Source: Spirochaetota bacterium (GTDB lineage Bacteria; Spirochaetota; UBA4802; JAFGDQ01). Taken from it: DNA of 46,022 nt. The translations under genes and the position numbers were made by a program. Location of the stretch: NCBI GenBank assembly GCA_034190085.1, contig JAXHTS010000045.1, forward strand, positions 1-46,022, in the 5' to 3' direction. Below the pieces are notes generated by a model. It was not told where the DNA came from. It made no database searches and saw only the letters and a list, made by a program, of their open reading frames with translations. Positions 36,719 to 45,421 of this stretch are shown piece after piece (within the stretch, counting starts at the first letter, position 1; each line of letters begins with the position of its first letter).

Positions 36719-37795
36719 ATGGAAAAAAAAATAAAAGTAATGATTGTGGATGATTCCGCCTCGGTTCGCAAGGTTATTGGCGAAATTATCGACTCAACCC
36801 CAGATATGGAGTTGATGGCTGCTGCGCATGATCCCATTATTGCGATGCACCATCTCAAGAATCAATGGCCTGATGTGATGATTTTAGATATAGAAATGCC
36901 TCGCAAGGATGGCATAACATTCTTAAAGGAGATAATGAGGGATAGACCTACTCCTGTAATCATATGTTCAACACTTGCTGAAAAGGATGCAGAGATCACA
37001 ATGGAGGCCCTCTCATCAGGCGCTGTTGAAGTTATTACAAAACCAAAGGTTGGAATAAAGGACTTTCTCAATGAGTCTATTGTTACAATCACGGATGCTG
37101 TACGATCAGCCTACAATGCAAAGGTAAGTAGACTAACGCTAAAGTCCAGTCAGAAATTATCGGCTCCTCCTAAACTTACTGCTGATGTTATACTGTCTCC
37201 ACGAGCTGAGAAAAGTGTTGTAACCAGCAAGGAAAAATTTGTAGCGATAGGGGCATCAGCAGGTGGCACTAACGCGATAGAGAACGTGTTAAAAGCATTA
37301 CCTAGTAGTTCACCGGGCATAGTTATCGTTCAGCATATGCCAGAGAAGTTTACCAATGCCTTTGCTCAACGTTTAGATAGGCTCTGTGACATTGAAGTGA
37401 AAGAGGCAAAGGATGGCGATGAGGTTCGAAATGGCTGTGCAATAATCGCACCCGGTAATCGCCATATGCTTATTTCTATAAAGGGTAAAAATTTATATGT
37501 TCAAATCAAAGACGGACCACGTGTATCCCGTCATCGACCTTCTGTTGATGTCCTTTTTCGATCTGTGTCTAAGGTAGCTGGGAAAAATGCTCTTGGCATT
37601 ATTATGACCGGCATGGGTGATGATGGAGCAGCTGGTATGATGGAGATGCATAATGCTGGAATAAAAACCATAGCCCAGGATGAAGAGACATGCGTTGTCT
37701 TTGGTATGCCTCATGAGGCAATTAAACTTGGCGGTGTGGATGAAATATTGCCATTGAATAAAATGGCGGATGCTATAATTAGTTATTGTAACTAA
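36719..37795 (+). CDS. cheB: Chemoreceptor glutamate methylesterase CheB
   Basis: 358 residues. An N-terminal receiver with D57 ('LDIEMPRKDG') is joined by a linker to the methylesterase domain with the catalytic triad S180 ('GASAGG'), H206 ('QHMPE') and D302 ('GMGDDG'). It demethylates or deamidates receptors when phosphorylated by CheA. The start is 9 bases after the cheA stop, without a clear ribosome site, suggesting coupling. No cheR is in the window, so the methyltransferase must be encoded elsewhere. Confidence 0.95.
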   Translation: MEKKIKVMIVDDSASVRKVIGEIIDSTPDMELMAAAHDPIIAMHHLKNQWPDVMILDIEMPRKDGITFLKEIMRDRPTPVIICSTLAEKDAEITMEALSSGAVEVITKPKVGIKDFLNESIVTITDAVRSAYNAKVSRLTLKSSQKLSAPPKLTADVILSPRAEKSVVTSKEKFVAIGASAGGTNAIENVLKALPSSSPGIVIVQHMPEKFTNAFAQRLDRLCDIEVKEAKDGDEVRNGCAIIAPGNRHMLISIKGKNLYVQIKDGPRVSRHRPSVDVLFRSVSKVAGKNALGIIMTGMGDDGAAGMMEMHNAGIKTIAQDEETCVVFGMPHEAIKLGGVDEILPLNKMADAIISYCN

Positions 37796-37815
37796 AAAGA
37801 AACAGAGGTGAGTAT

Positions 37816-38997
37816 ATGAATCATCAAATATTCGAAAATTTAAGAGAGAAGGCTGATGAATTCGGTTCTATAGCTAAAAAGGTAAATGAATCTTCAAAGA
37901 CAAGAAAAGCATGCTCTGAGAAAGCTATGGAATATATCGATAAATCCCTAAAGATTGGTGAGGTCTTAAAGAAAGACCTTGAAACAGTTGCAAATACGAA
38001 TATTATAATGAGAGACCAAGATAACGTTGTATTGAATACATGCGTAATTCTCAAGTCAAACATCAATGAGCAAATTGATATGATTAATGATCTGAAGAAG
38101 AGTGTTTCCATTAATGCTGATATTATTGAAGACTGCATATCAAAAATTAACTATCTGTCTGAAGCGATAGATGATGCCTTATCAAATATCCAGAAAATAA
38201 TTAAAATGGATAATGAAATAATCCTTATAGATGATAAGATCTTAATGTGCAAACAATTACAGCAGGATTCTCTAAAAACATTAAAGGAGATAACAAAAAT
38301 TAGCCTTCAGGATGCAAAGAAGGCTATCAAGGGTTCATCCTCTAATTTGGAACGCGGTCTGCAAATGGTGGAGAAATTTCAAAATGTTCAGCAATTGATT
38401 GAGGATAATAATCTCTCTGAATTGAATAATCTCATCAAAGAGGCAAGAAAGGGATGGAATATCGCTGTTGATGTAAATAAGAGTTCATCATCACAATATG
38501 AGTTTGCAGAAAAGGTAAATAACTTTACTAAGCAACTGCACAGAGATTCAATCTCATTAAGGGATATGGTTGTAGAGAAACATAGAATTTTTGAAGAGAA
38601 TCTTCAATACATTACTGTTCTTACCGTAATACTATCGCTTAAGTTTAAGAAATATCTTCAGATTGAAGAGTCGCTTGATAAGATGGAATATAACGGCGAT
38701 ATTCATGAATTAATTAATCGAATTATGATCAATGTAAAAATAGCCTGTAAAGACATAAAGAATGTGAGTTCCCTAAACTATGATATGGCTGACAGCAGCC
38801 ATCTCAATAATGAGATTGAGGATAAAGCGGTAAAATCTACAGAAAAGGAAATTGAATATTACGACAGCACAGCAAAGGAAGTTGGGGTTATGACTGAAGC
38901 AACCAAATATCCAATAGAGGGTTCAGGCAAGAATATTAAAAATGGACAAATTCTAGAAGATTATCTAAAAAATCTTCTAGATCAGGAGAAGCATTGA
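37816..38997 (+). CDS. Coiled-coil chemotaxis-linked protein with duplicated GS motif
   Basis: 393 residues, almost all helical, highly charged, without membrane or signal segments. It is directly behind cheB (20 bases; AGAGGTG ribosome site) and so probably part of the che operon. Two copies of a motif 'A/P-I-x-G-S-x-x-N-I/L-x-x-G' occur, at about residues 172-184 ('AIKGSSSNLERG') and 366-378 ('PIEGSGKNIKNG'). The second half before the motif resembles a degenerate chemoreceptor hairpin tip ('VILSLKFKKYLQIEES'). I do not recognise the family. A soluble receptor-like or array-scaffold protein is an inference. Confidence 0.7.
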   Translation: MNHQIFENLREKADEFGSIAKKVNESSKTRKACSEKAMEYIDKSLKIGEVLKKDLETVANTNIIMRDQDNVVLNTCVILKSNINEQIDMINDLKKSVSINADIIEDCISKINYLSEAIDDALSNIQKIIKMDNEIILIDDKILMCKQLQQDSLKTLKEITKISLQDAKKAIKGSSSNLERGLQMVEKFQNVQQLIEDNNLSELNNLIKEARKGWNIAVDVNKSSSSQYEFAEKVNNFTKQLHRDSISLRDMVVEKHRIFEENLQYITVLTVILSLKFKKYLQIEESLDKMEYNGDIHELINRIMINVKIACKDIKNVSSLNYDMADSSHLNNEIEDKAVKSTEKEIEYYDSTAKEVGVMTEATKYPIEGSGKNIKNGQILEDYLKNLLDQEKH

Positions 38998-39039
38998 TTA
39001 AGCATATATTTTAATAAATAAAGGAAGATTGGATTGCTT

Positions 39040-40749
39040 ATGAGTGATGTCCAAAAAATAATAGAAGGCATATCAACCATTGTTAATGAGATAACGGAGA
39101 CAGCAAGATATGTGAATAGTGATTCGCATAAGAGAAAGAGTATTACCTCAAATAGTCTATCATTAATTGAAAAATTGATTGAAGAGAGCGGGACCCTGAA
39201 AACAAAATTTGGGGAAATACTCCAATATCTAAAATCCTCATATAATGGCATTGATAGCAATTCAGGGGAATTTAAATCAAATGTTGAACATTTTTCAGAT
39301 ATTCTTTTAAATCTCGATAATATTAAGAAGACATTGAATACCCTTGAAAGTGAGATAGATAATCTGAATAATATAATCGAAGAGATTAAGAACGATACAG
39401 AAGAGATTTTTTTATTAGCGATAAATGCATCAGTTGAATCTAGCAAATATTCGCATAATGCAAAGGTATTCGATGTCCTTGCCAACAAATTAAATGAGAT
39501 GTCGAATTTTATTAATCAAAACCTAATTAGCATAGTAGATGTTGTGGACCCGATTATCGATGGCATTGGAAAATTGATCAATGAAAATTCAATTATTCTA
39601 AATGATATTACTGAGGGCCATAAAAACTTCATAGAATTTACGGACATACTTGATAAACAGAAAAATGCGGTTAATGAGTTGATGTTAAAGGTAAATACAT
39701 CAGCGGAAAAAATAAATGACCAGAAAATGATGCTTGAAGATATAAACGAAAAAGTAGGTCAGATGGATACAGATGCAATTGGAGCGATCACGGGTTCTGG
39801 AAATGTTATAAAAGCCGGAGAGGATCTTCAATTAAAAACACAGGAGGTAATCTCAGCATATAACGCTAGCAAGGACTATATGGAAATAATTGATCATATT
39901 CATTCTCAATCCTCTTCAATATGGCAAACAGCTGAGGGTGTGAATACTAAATCAAAGAGTCAATTAGAATTTTCTTTAAGCTGTGTCGCTTTTTGTGACT
40001 CAATAATATCTGAATCAGCTGAGTTACAAAAAACCACTACGATTGTGAAAGAACAGTCAGTCAACAATAACAATACGTCAAATTATATGTCACAGGCTTT
40101 AGGTAAGCTTATTTCTCAGCTTAATGAAATTGAGAAAAAAATTGTATACTCAAACAACGCCATACAGAAATTTATTGAGGATTATGAACAAATTAACAGT
40201 ATAGTTAACTTTCTTAAAAGCATATTAAAGTCTATGAAGGTTATTGGGATGTATTCTCGAATTGAATCTTCTCGTGATCCGAATGAATTTGAGGGATTCA
40301 TGACAATTTATGAAAATATAAATCGATTACAGAACCATATACAAAAGAATGTTCCTAAAATTGAAGAGAATATAAATTCAACTCAAGTAATAATTGAAAA
40401 AATAAATCTCTTTCTCCAAAGTATCTCTTCTGTCTTTTATGCAATATCAAATAATTCAAATAGCATCATTGTAAATCTTAAAGAGATTACAAATTTAAGT
40501 GCTGAAACGGAGAGTGTTGGTCAATCCATAGTTGAAAAATCGATTGAGATAGACACATTATTAAATGAATTGAGGGGTTTTTTACTTGAATTGACTGAGG
40601 TTGTGAAAAAACCCATTGAAGGATCTGCGGCAAATATTACAAGAGGCAAAACAATAGAGAGTAAATGTATTGAGGTTAAGGAATTGATAACTCAAGATGA
40701 GATAGCTGATGATGTAGTTTATGAAAATCAGCTTCAAGCTTCCTGTTAG
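39040..40749 (+). CDS. Coiled-coil chemotaxis-linked protein with receptor-tip-like segments
   Basis: About 569 residues, helical, soluble, related to the upstream neighbour. The GS motif occurs at about residues 247-260 ('AITGSGNVIKAG') and near 524-537 ('PIEGSAANITRG'). Before each copy there is a segment recalling the chemoreceptor tip: 'IFLLAINASVESSKYSHNAKVF' (compare [20 protein letters not shown]), and 'IGMYSRIESSRDPNEFEGF'. The tip arginine region is altered, so normal CheA/CheW binding is doubtful. TTG at 39034 has AAGGA at 8 bases and is an alternative start to the ATG at 39040. It is the last gene of the che group. Confidence 0.7.
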   Translation: MSDVQKIIEGISTIVNEITETARYVNSDSHKRKSITSNSLSLIEKLIEESGTLKTKFGEILQYLKSSYNGIDSNSGEFKSNVEHFSDILLNLDNIKKTLNTLESEIDNLNNIIEEIKNDTEEIFLLAINASVESSKYSHNAKVFDVLANKLNEMSNFINQNLISIVDVVDPIIDGIGKLINENSIILNDITEGHKNFIEFTDILDKQKNAVNELMLKVNTSAEKINDQKMMLEDINEKVGQMDTDAIGAITGSGNVIKAGEDLQLKTQEVISAYNASKDYMEIIDHIHSQSSSIWQTAEGVNTKSKSQLEFSLSCVAFCDSIISESAELQKTTTIVKEQSVNNNNTSNYMSQALGKLISQLNEIEKKIVYSNNAIQKFIEDYEQINSIVNFLKSILKSMKVIGMYSRIESSRDPNEFEGFMTIYENINRLQNHIQKNVPKIEENINSTQVIIEKINLFLQSISSVFYAISNNSNSIIVNLKEITNLSAETESVGQSIVEKSIEIDTLLNELRGFLLELTEVVKKPIEGSAANITRGKTIESKCIEVKELITQDEIADDVVYENQLQASC

Positions 40750-40818
40750 CTGAAATAGCCAGCATCTAATCTTACTTTATCGTCTTCTATTTTGTAATTG
40801 TAACTTCACTTTCAGCTA
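40747..40818. repeat. Inverted repeat between convergent genes
   Basis: TAGCTGAAA (40747-40755) and TTTCAGCTA (40810-40818) are perfect 9-base inverted repeats separated by 54 bases, starting at the stop codon of the coiled-coil gene. It may form the shared 3' structure of the converging transcripts; there is no clear T-run. Confidence 0.35.
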
Positions 40819-40920
40819 TGAGCGATTATTATAGCTCTATGTTGAAAGTTAATTGGATGGATGTAAGGCAGTCTTAATGAGAACAGGGAGTTAGTATTGG
40901 ATTATCCAGAGCAGTGATTA

Positions 40921-41670
40921 TTATTCTCCTAGCCTTACCCTCCTGTTATGCACTTGTAATCTCTTTACCATAGACTCCATATTTTTTGAATTTACAAATC
41001 CATTTTGGATAAAATATTCTCCAATGGGTCGCTGAAGATTACGCTGCTTTCCCATAATTGCCATATACTCAAATAGACTGATATAATCATTACGAAGAGC
41101 ATATTCTCCAATTTTATCCTTATAGGTTTTTACCTGTAAAATCTCTCTAATCTCTTCTTCCGAAAGGATGTTCCAATCAATAGCTATCTGTCCAAAAAGT
41201 GGTCTTTGCCTTCTCTGCCAAACTATTGCCTGAATGAGGGTTCCCCAGGATATATAACCAGAATAGTAGATGAATTGGCCTATCAGAAGCTCCATATTCG
41301 GGATAATACCATTATAAAAGGGATCAGAAGCCCATTTTTTTCTTTTACTATTACTTTTGTTAGAATTATGGTCACTTTCTGATGAATTTATATTGTTAAG
41401 GCTGCTTAAATTGTTTTCTAAAAAGGAATATAACTTTTCATAAGCAAGATTTACTTGTTTAAACCTCTCTGCCATATCCGATTCGCTCTCGCCGATTGAT
41501 TTGGCTCGGTCTGGATGAGTCTCGAAGGCCTTTTTTCTATAGGCTGTCTTAATCTCTTCCTGTTTTAATCCACTTATCAAATTTGGAGAGACCTTCCTGA
41601 TGGGATCAAAAAGCAATAAAAATGCGTTGATAATCTCATCATCAACGGGTTTATGTGATTTGCCATTCAA
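40921..41670 (-). CDS. DnaJ-domain protein with repeated C-terminal modules
   Basis: 249 residues. A J-domain at about 15-95 carries the HPD motif at residues 52-54, needed to stimulate Hsp70 ATPase. There is no G/F region, zinc domain or substrate domain, so it is not DnaJ itself. After a polar linker, residues about 125-245 hold repeats such as 'LFGQIAIDWNILSEEEIREIL' and 'PIGEYFIQNGFVNSKNMESMV', like those in the middle of CheA here. Start is TTG at 41670 with only a weak ribosome site. Possibly recruits Hsp70 to a specific complex. Confidence 0.75.
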   Translation of the reverse strand: MNGKSHKPVDDEIINAFLLLFDPIRKVSPNLISGLKQEEIKTAYRKKAFETHPDRAKSIGESESDMAERFKQVNLAYEKLYSFLENNLSSLNNINSSESDHNSNKSNSKRKKWASDPFYNGIIPNMELLIGQFIYYSGYISWGTLIQAIVWQRRQRPLFGQIAIDWNILSEEEIREILQVKTYKDKIGEYALRNDYISLFEYMAIMGKQRNLQRPIGEYFIQNGFVNSKNMESMVKRLQVHNRRVRLGE

Positions 41671-42202
41671 TTTCTCTTATTACCTGTTTACCCTGTATGT
41701 TCCTCTTCATGCATTTCTATAGATATAACTAATAATACTATTTTAATTCGGATATTAATGCTGCATTTTGGTTAGTATTGGATGAATATAAACTAAAAAT
41801 ATTAGTTCAATTACACTAACATATATATAATTATAAAGAATTTAGGATAAATCATCAACTATATTTATTCAATATTTTTAATTTTTCCCCCTTTGTGAAG
41901 TGCTTTTATAGAATCAGAATTGAAAATTTCTCTTGCTATTCCTGTTGTGCTATGATTCCCTTGTTAAGGATTATTTTTAATTTTAATGATCAATTTTTTT
42001 GTATTTCAAAGTTTAGGAAATAATGATTTTCATCATAATGAGCAAATAAGTGAAAGTGAATCTTAGGAATAAACTGAGGGAATAGAAATTGATATCTATA
42101 AAATTGTAAGAATATAGCCCATTTAAAAACATAAGTAGGAAAAATTATTGTGAATAATATTGGGAAAATGAATATAAGCCTTACATTTAAGGGGGCAAAA
42201 GT
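41671..42202. other. Very AT-rich divergent intergenic region
   Basis: About 530 bases between the DnaJ-like gene (minus) and the sirtuin gene (plus). It contains nested short inverted repeats at 41771-41820 (GTTAGT...ACTAAC around ACTAA-TTAGT) of unknown meaning. No gene or RNA recognised. Confidence 0.4.
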
Positions 42203-42955
42203 ATGGAAGAATCTTATGAAAGGGCAGCTGGAATAATAAAGGAATCCAAGTGTTTAATTGCACTAACGGGCGCAGGAATATCAGTGGAGAGCGGTATACC
42301 AGATTTTCGTAGCCCGGGAGGTCTATGGGAAAGATTTGATCCCATGGAATATGCAAATATCAATTCTTTTATGAATAATCCCCGAAAGGTTTGGGATATG
42401 TTTTTTTCAATGAAGGATATAATAGGAAACGCAAAGCCCAATCCCGCTCATTTTGCGCTTGCGAGATTCGAGGAGATGGGCATCTGTAAGGCTGTTATTA
42501 CCCAGAATGTAGATAATCTTCATCAGGATGCTGGCACACAGAATGTTATTGAGTTTCATGGAAATTTTAGCAGGCTTGAATGTCTCAATTGTGGGAGCAG
42601 TTTTAGACGTGATGAATTTGAGTTGATTGATATGCCACCTGAATGCAGGAATTGTGGCAATATATTAAAACCAAGCGTAATCTTTTTTGGCGAGATGATA
42701 CCTCAGAATGCATTGATTGAGTCTCATCGTTTTGCTGAATCCACTGATGTTGTAATGGTGATCGGTACCTCTGCTCTAGTATACCCTGCGATGAATATAC
42801 CCTATATTGCCAAACGTGTAGGCGCTAATATTATTGAGATGAATATTGAGCATACCAGTTTAACAGAATCAATAACCGATGTTTTTATTGAGGGAGAGAT
42901 CGGCACAACCCTTGCAACGCTACAGAGTCATATCGAAAGGTTGATATTGCATTAG
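42203..42955 (+). CDS. cobB: NAD-dependent protein deacylase, Sir2 family
   Basis: A 250-residue sirtuin that removes acyl groups from lysines using NAD. Seen: 'LTGAGISVESGIPDFR' (NAD loop), 'TQNVDNLHQDAG', catalytic H in 'EFHGNF', two CxxC zinc pairs ('CLNCG', 'CRNCG'), 'KPSVIFFGE' and 'VIGTSALVYPA'. The Y and R that mark desuccinylases (as in SIRT5) are not evident, so simple deacetylation is more likely. AAGGGGG precedes the ATG by 7 bases. Confidence 0.92.
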   Translation: MEESYERAAGIIKESKCLIALTGAGISVESGIPDFRSPGGLWERFDPMEYANINSFMNNPRKVWDMFFSMKDIIGNAKPNPAHFALARFEEMGICKAVITQNVDNLHQDAGTQNVIEFHGNFSRLECLNCGSSFRRDEFELIDMPPECRNCGNILKPSVIFFGEMIPQNALIESHRFAESTDVVMVIGTSALVYPAMNIPYIAKRVGANIIEMNIEHTSLTESITDVFIEGEIGTTLATLQSHIERLILH

Positions 42956-43067
42956 GGTGGTTTATTAATCCTATTTCTCATAGAAATTTTTGGATAACCC
43001 CTTTATTCTAGCCTTCTTTGCAGTAAGTTGGTTTTTAAATAATATTATTAATTTCGGATAACAAATT

Positions 43068-44885
43068 GTGAATAGAATAATCGCCCTTCCTGATTCAGTT
43101 AAGAGGATGATAGCAGCCGGTGAAGTAGTGGAGGGCCCTTTCTCTGTAATAAAGGAGTTGATGGAAAACTCAATTGATGCAGGTTCCACTAACATTGATG
43201 TTGAAATATTTGATAGCGGTTTTAAAAGAATGGTTGTCAGGGACAATGGTGTCGGAATATATAGAGAGGACCTGCCTCTTACAATAGTTGATCATGCTAC
43301 AAGCAGGATCAGCGATATTAGTGATATAAATAAAATAACCTCATTCGGATTCAGGGGGGAGGCTCTTTCCAGCATATCCTCTATTTCAAAATTGTCAATA
43401 CATTCCAGATCGAGAGAGGAGGATGTGGGCGCTAAGTTTGTTAGCTTTAATAATACAACGGACATTAGTGACTATGTAGGAAGGATCGGGACATCAGTCA
43501 TAGTTGAGAATCTATTCTATAATACACCAGCAAGAAAGAAATTTTTGAAGAGCAAAAATTATGAGTTGAGAAAAATTAGAGAGGTTTTTTTTAAATTAGC
43601 ATTCCCAATACCTGAAATAGCTTTTTCGTTGAATGTTGACGGTAAACGGGAAATAACGCTTCCTGCTGTAGGAAGCATTGATGATCGTATCCATCAGATA
43701 TACGGTAAAACCATCATGGGTGATCTCTATTTTGAACGATTACAAGACCTAAAGATCGAGATATCTGCCTATTTATCTAAACCACACTTTATGAGATCAT
43801 CCCGTTCGCTTCAGCTATTATATGTAAATAGGAGGTCAGTGGAATATCGATTCCTAGGCTTTCTTCTATCAAAGGCATATGAGGGACTAACCCAGAAGGG
43901 CAAACACCCAGCGGCTTTTATTCTGTTATCAATAGATCCACAATTGGTTGATATTAATATACATCCGGCCAAAAGAGAGGTTAAGTTTTTCGATCAGGGA
44001 TATATCAATAACCTTATACTTGGTATATCAAAGAGGGTTCTTGGTAACCAGGCGCATAAAATTAGTTCGAATTTTTTGAAGCATGGGGAAGAAAAGGATA
44101 AAGATAATGATATTTCAGTAGAAAACCCAATCAATACGATCAAACCGGGTTCGGTGAATGACATTTTTCTATCAGACCATGTTGAACATGCTGATAAGAG
44201 TATAAAAAGCAGTAGGGGAGGGTGGCATGAGGGGGTTCCCAATCCAACTAATCGATTGAGATACCTAATTGATGATGTAGCAGGGTTGAGCAAGGAGATT
44301 GAGAAGCATAGCCAAGGGGATGATATTAAGTTATTGGGTATTATTTTTGATACCTACATCATGGCCGAAGAGGATGAAGCAGTCTATATTATTGATTTCC
44401 ATGCGGCTCATGAAAGGTTTATCTATGATTCAATTATTCAGGAAGATTCAGACTTTGAAATTCAGACGCTTATATTTCCTTCAGTGATTGAACTTTCTAT
44501 TGAAGATTACCAAATAGTGATTGAAAAGAAGGATTTTTTCAAAAAAATAGCCTTTGATATTGATAGCTTTTCTGATAATGCAATTATTATAAGGGGGATA
44601 CCTGAGAATCTTGATCTTGATCTTGATGTTGAAGATTTTTTTATTGAGGTTGTTGAATCCCTAAAAACGAATGGAGAATATTCAAAAGACATTAAAACTA
44701 TCATTGCTGAAAAGATTGCTTGTCATTCCGCAAAGAGATCAGGGGATACAATCTCTCCAGATGATGCCAGGATGATAGTTTGCAAGGCCCTGAAGGGAGA
44801 CTATGAACTAAGATGTCCCCATGGAAGGCCATATATTCATAGGCTTGAAAAGAGGGATCTTGAGAAAATATTTCATAGGATATGA
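43068..44885 (+). CDS. mutL: DNA mismatch repair protein MutL
   Basis: 605 residues. The N-terminal GHKL ATPase has all motifs: 'IAAGEVVEGPFSVIKELMENSIDAG', 'DNGVGI', 'GFRGEALSSISS'. The C-terminal dimer domain carries 'DFHAAHERFIYD', 'ACHSAKRSGD' and 'CPHGRP', the endonuclease-type set, though the usual DQHA reads DFHA and the final E of that motif reads D. Start is GTG at 43068, fitting the family start 'RIIALPDSV'; the ribosome site is weak. It overlaps coaC by 4 bases (ATGA). mutS is not in the window. Confidence 0.93.
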   Translation: MNRIIALPDSVKRMIAAGEVVEGPFSVIKELMENSIDAGSTNIDVEIFDSGFKRMVVRDNGVGIYREDLPLTIVDHATSRISDISDINKITSFGFRGEALSSISSISKLSIHSRSREEDVGAKFVSFNNTTDISDYVGRIGTSVIVENLFYNTPARKKFLKSKNYELRKIREVFFKLAFPIPEIAFSLNVDGKREITLPAVGSIDDRIHQIYGKTIMGDLYFERLQDLKIEISAYLSKPHFMRSSRSLQLLYVNRRSVEYRFLGFLLSKAYEGLTQKGKHPAAFILLSIDPQLVDINIHPAKREVKFFDQGYINNLILGISKRVLGNQAHKISSNFLKHGEEKDKDNDISVENPINTIKPGSVNDIFLSDHVEHADKSIKSSRGGWHEGVPNPTNRLRYLIDDVAGLSKEIEKHSQGDDIKLLGIIFDTYIMAEEDEAVYIIDFHAAHERFIYDSIIQEDSDFEIQTLIFPSVIELSIEDYQIVIEKKDFFKKIAFDIDSFSDNAIIIRGIPENLDLDLDVEDFFIEVVESLKTNGEYSKDIKTIIAEKIACHSAKRSGDTISPDDARMIVCKALKGDYELRCPHGRPYIHRLEKRDLEKIFHRI

Positions 44886-45421
44886 TGAAAAAAAAGGTAA
44901 TATTAGGAATTAGCTCATCTATTTCTGCGTATAAGGCCTGTGACCTCATTCGTCTTTTTGTTAAGGCTGATTATTCGCTTTACGCAGTTTTAACTGAGAG
45001 GGCTACAAATTTGATAACACCGCTTACGCTGGAGAATCTTTCCGGTAATCCTGTATATACAGATAGCTTCGCAGTCGTTAGAAGGGATATGGCTCACATA
45101 GAATTGAAGGAGAACGCCTCCCTCATGCTAGTGGCCCCTGCAACTGCAAATATTATAGGTAAATTCGCAAATGGGATAGCAGATGACCTTTTGAGCACAA
45201 CATTTTTATCAGTAACCTGTCCTGTTGTAATTGCTCCAGCCATGAATCCCAATATGTGGAATCATCCTGCCACTCAGAGGAATATACAGAGACTCAAATC
45301 ATGGGATATAGTATTTGTTGAGCCAGAAATTGGCGAGGCGCTCTGTGGTGATGAGGGTAGGGGCAAGCTTGCAGATATACAAAAGATATTTGAGGTTTCA
45401 GTTGGAGCCATTAAGGGATAG
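44882..45421 (+). CDS. coaC: Phosphopantothenoylcysteine decarboxylase (CoaC domain)
   Basis: FMN-dependent decarboxylation of phosphopantothenoylcysteine in CoA synthesis. The 179-residue flavoprotein has 'GISSSISAYKACDLIR' (FMN site), the active-site H in 'DMAHIEL', 'PAMNPNMW' (substrate motif PxMNxxMW) and the flexible lid 'CGDEGRGKLAD', in which the usual R-M is K-L. It starts within the mutL stop (ATGA overlap), so the two are translationally coupled; a second ATG follows at 44885. In most bacteria this domain is fused to CoaB; here the frame stops at 45421 and CoaB goes on in another frame. Confidence 0.9.
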   Translation: MMKKKVILGISSSISAYKACDLIRLFVKADYSLYAVLTERATNLITPLTLENLSGNPVYTDSFAVVRRDMAHIELKENASLMLVAPATANIIGKFANGIADDLLSTTFLSVTCPVVIAPAMNPNMWNHPATQRNIQRLKSWDIVFVEPEIGEALCGDEGRGKLADIQKIFEVSVGAIKG

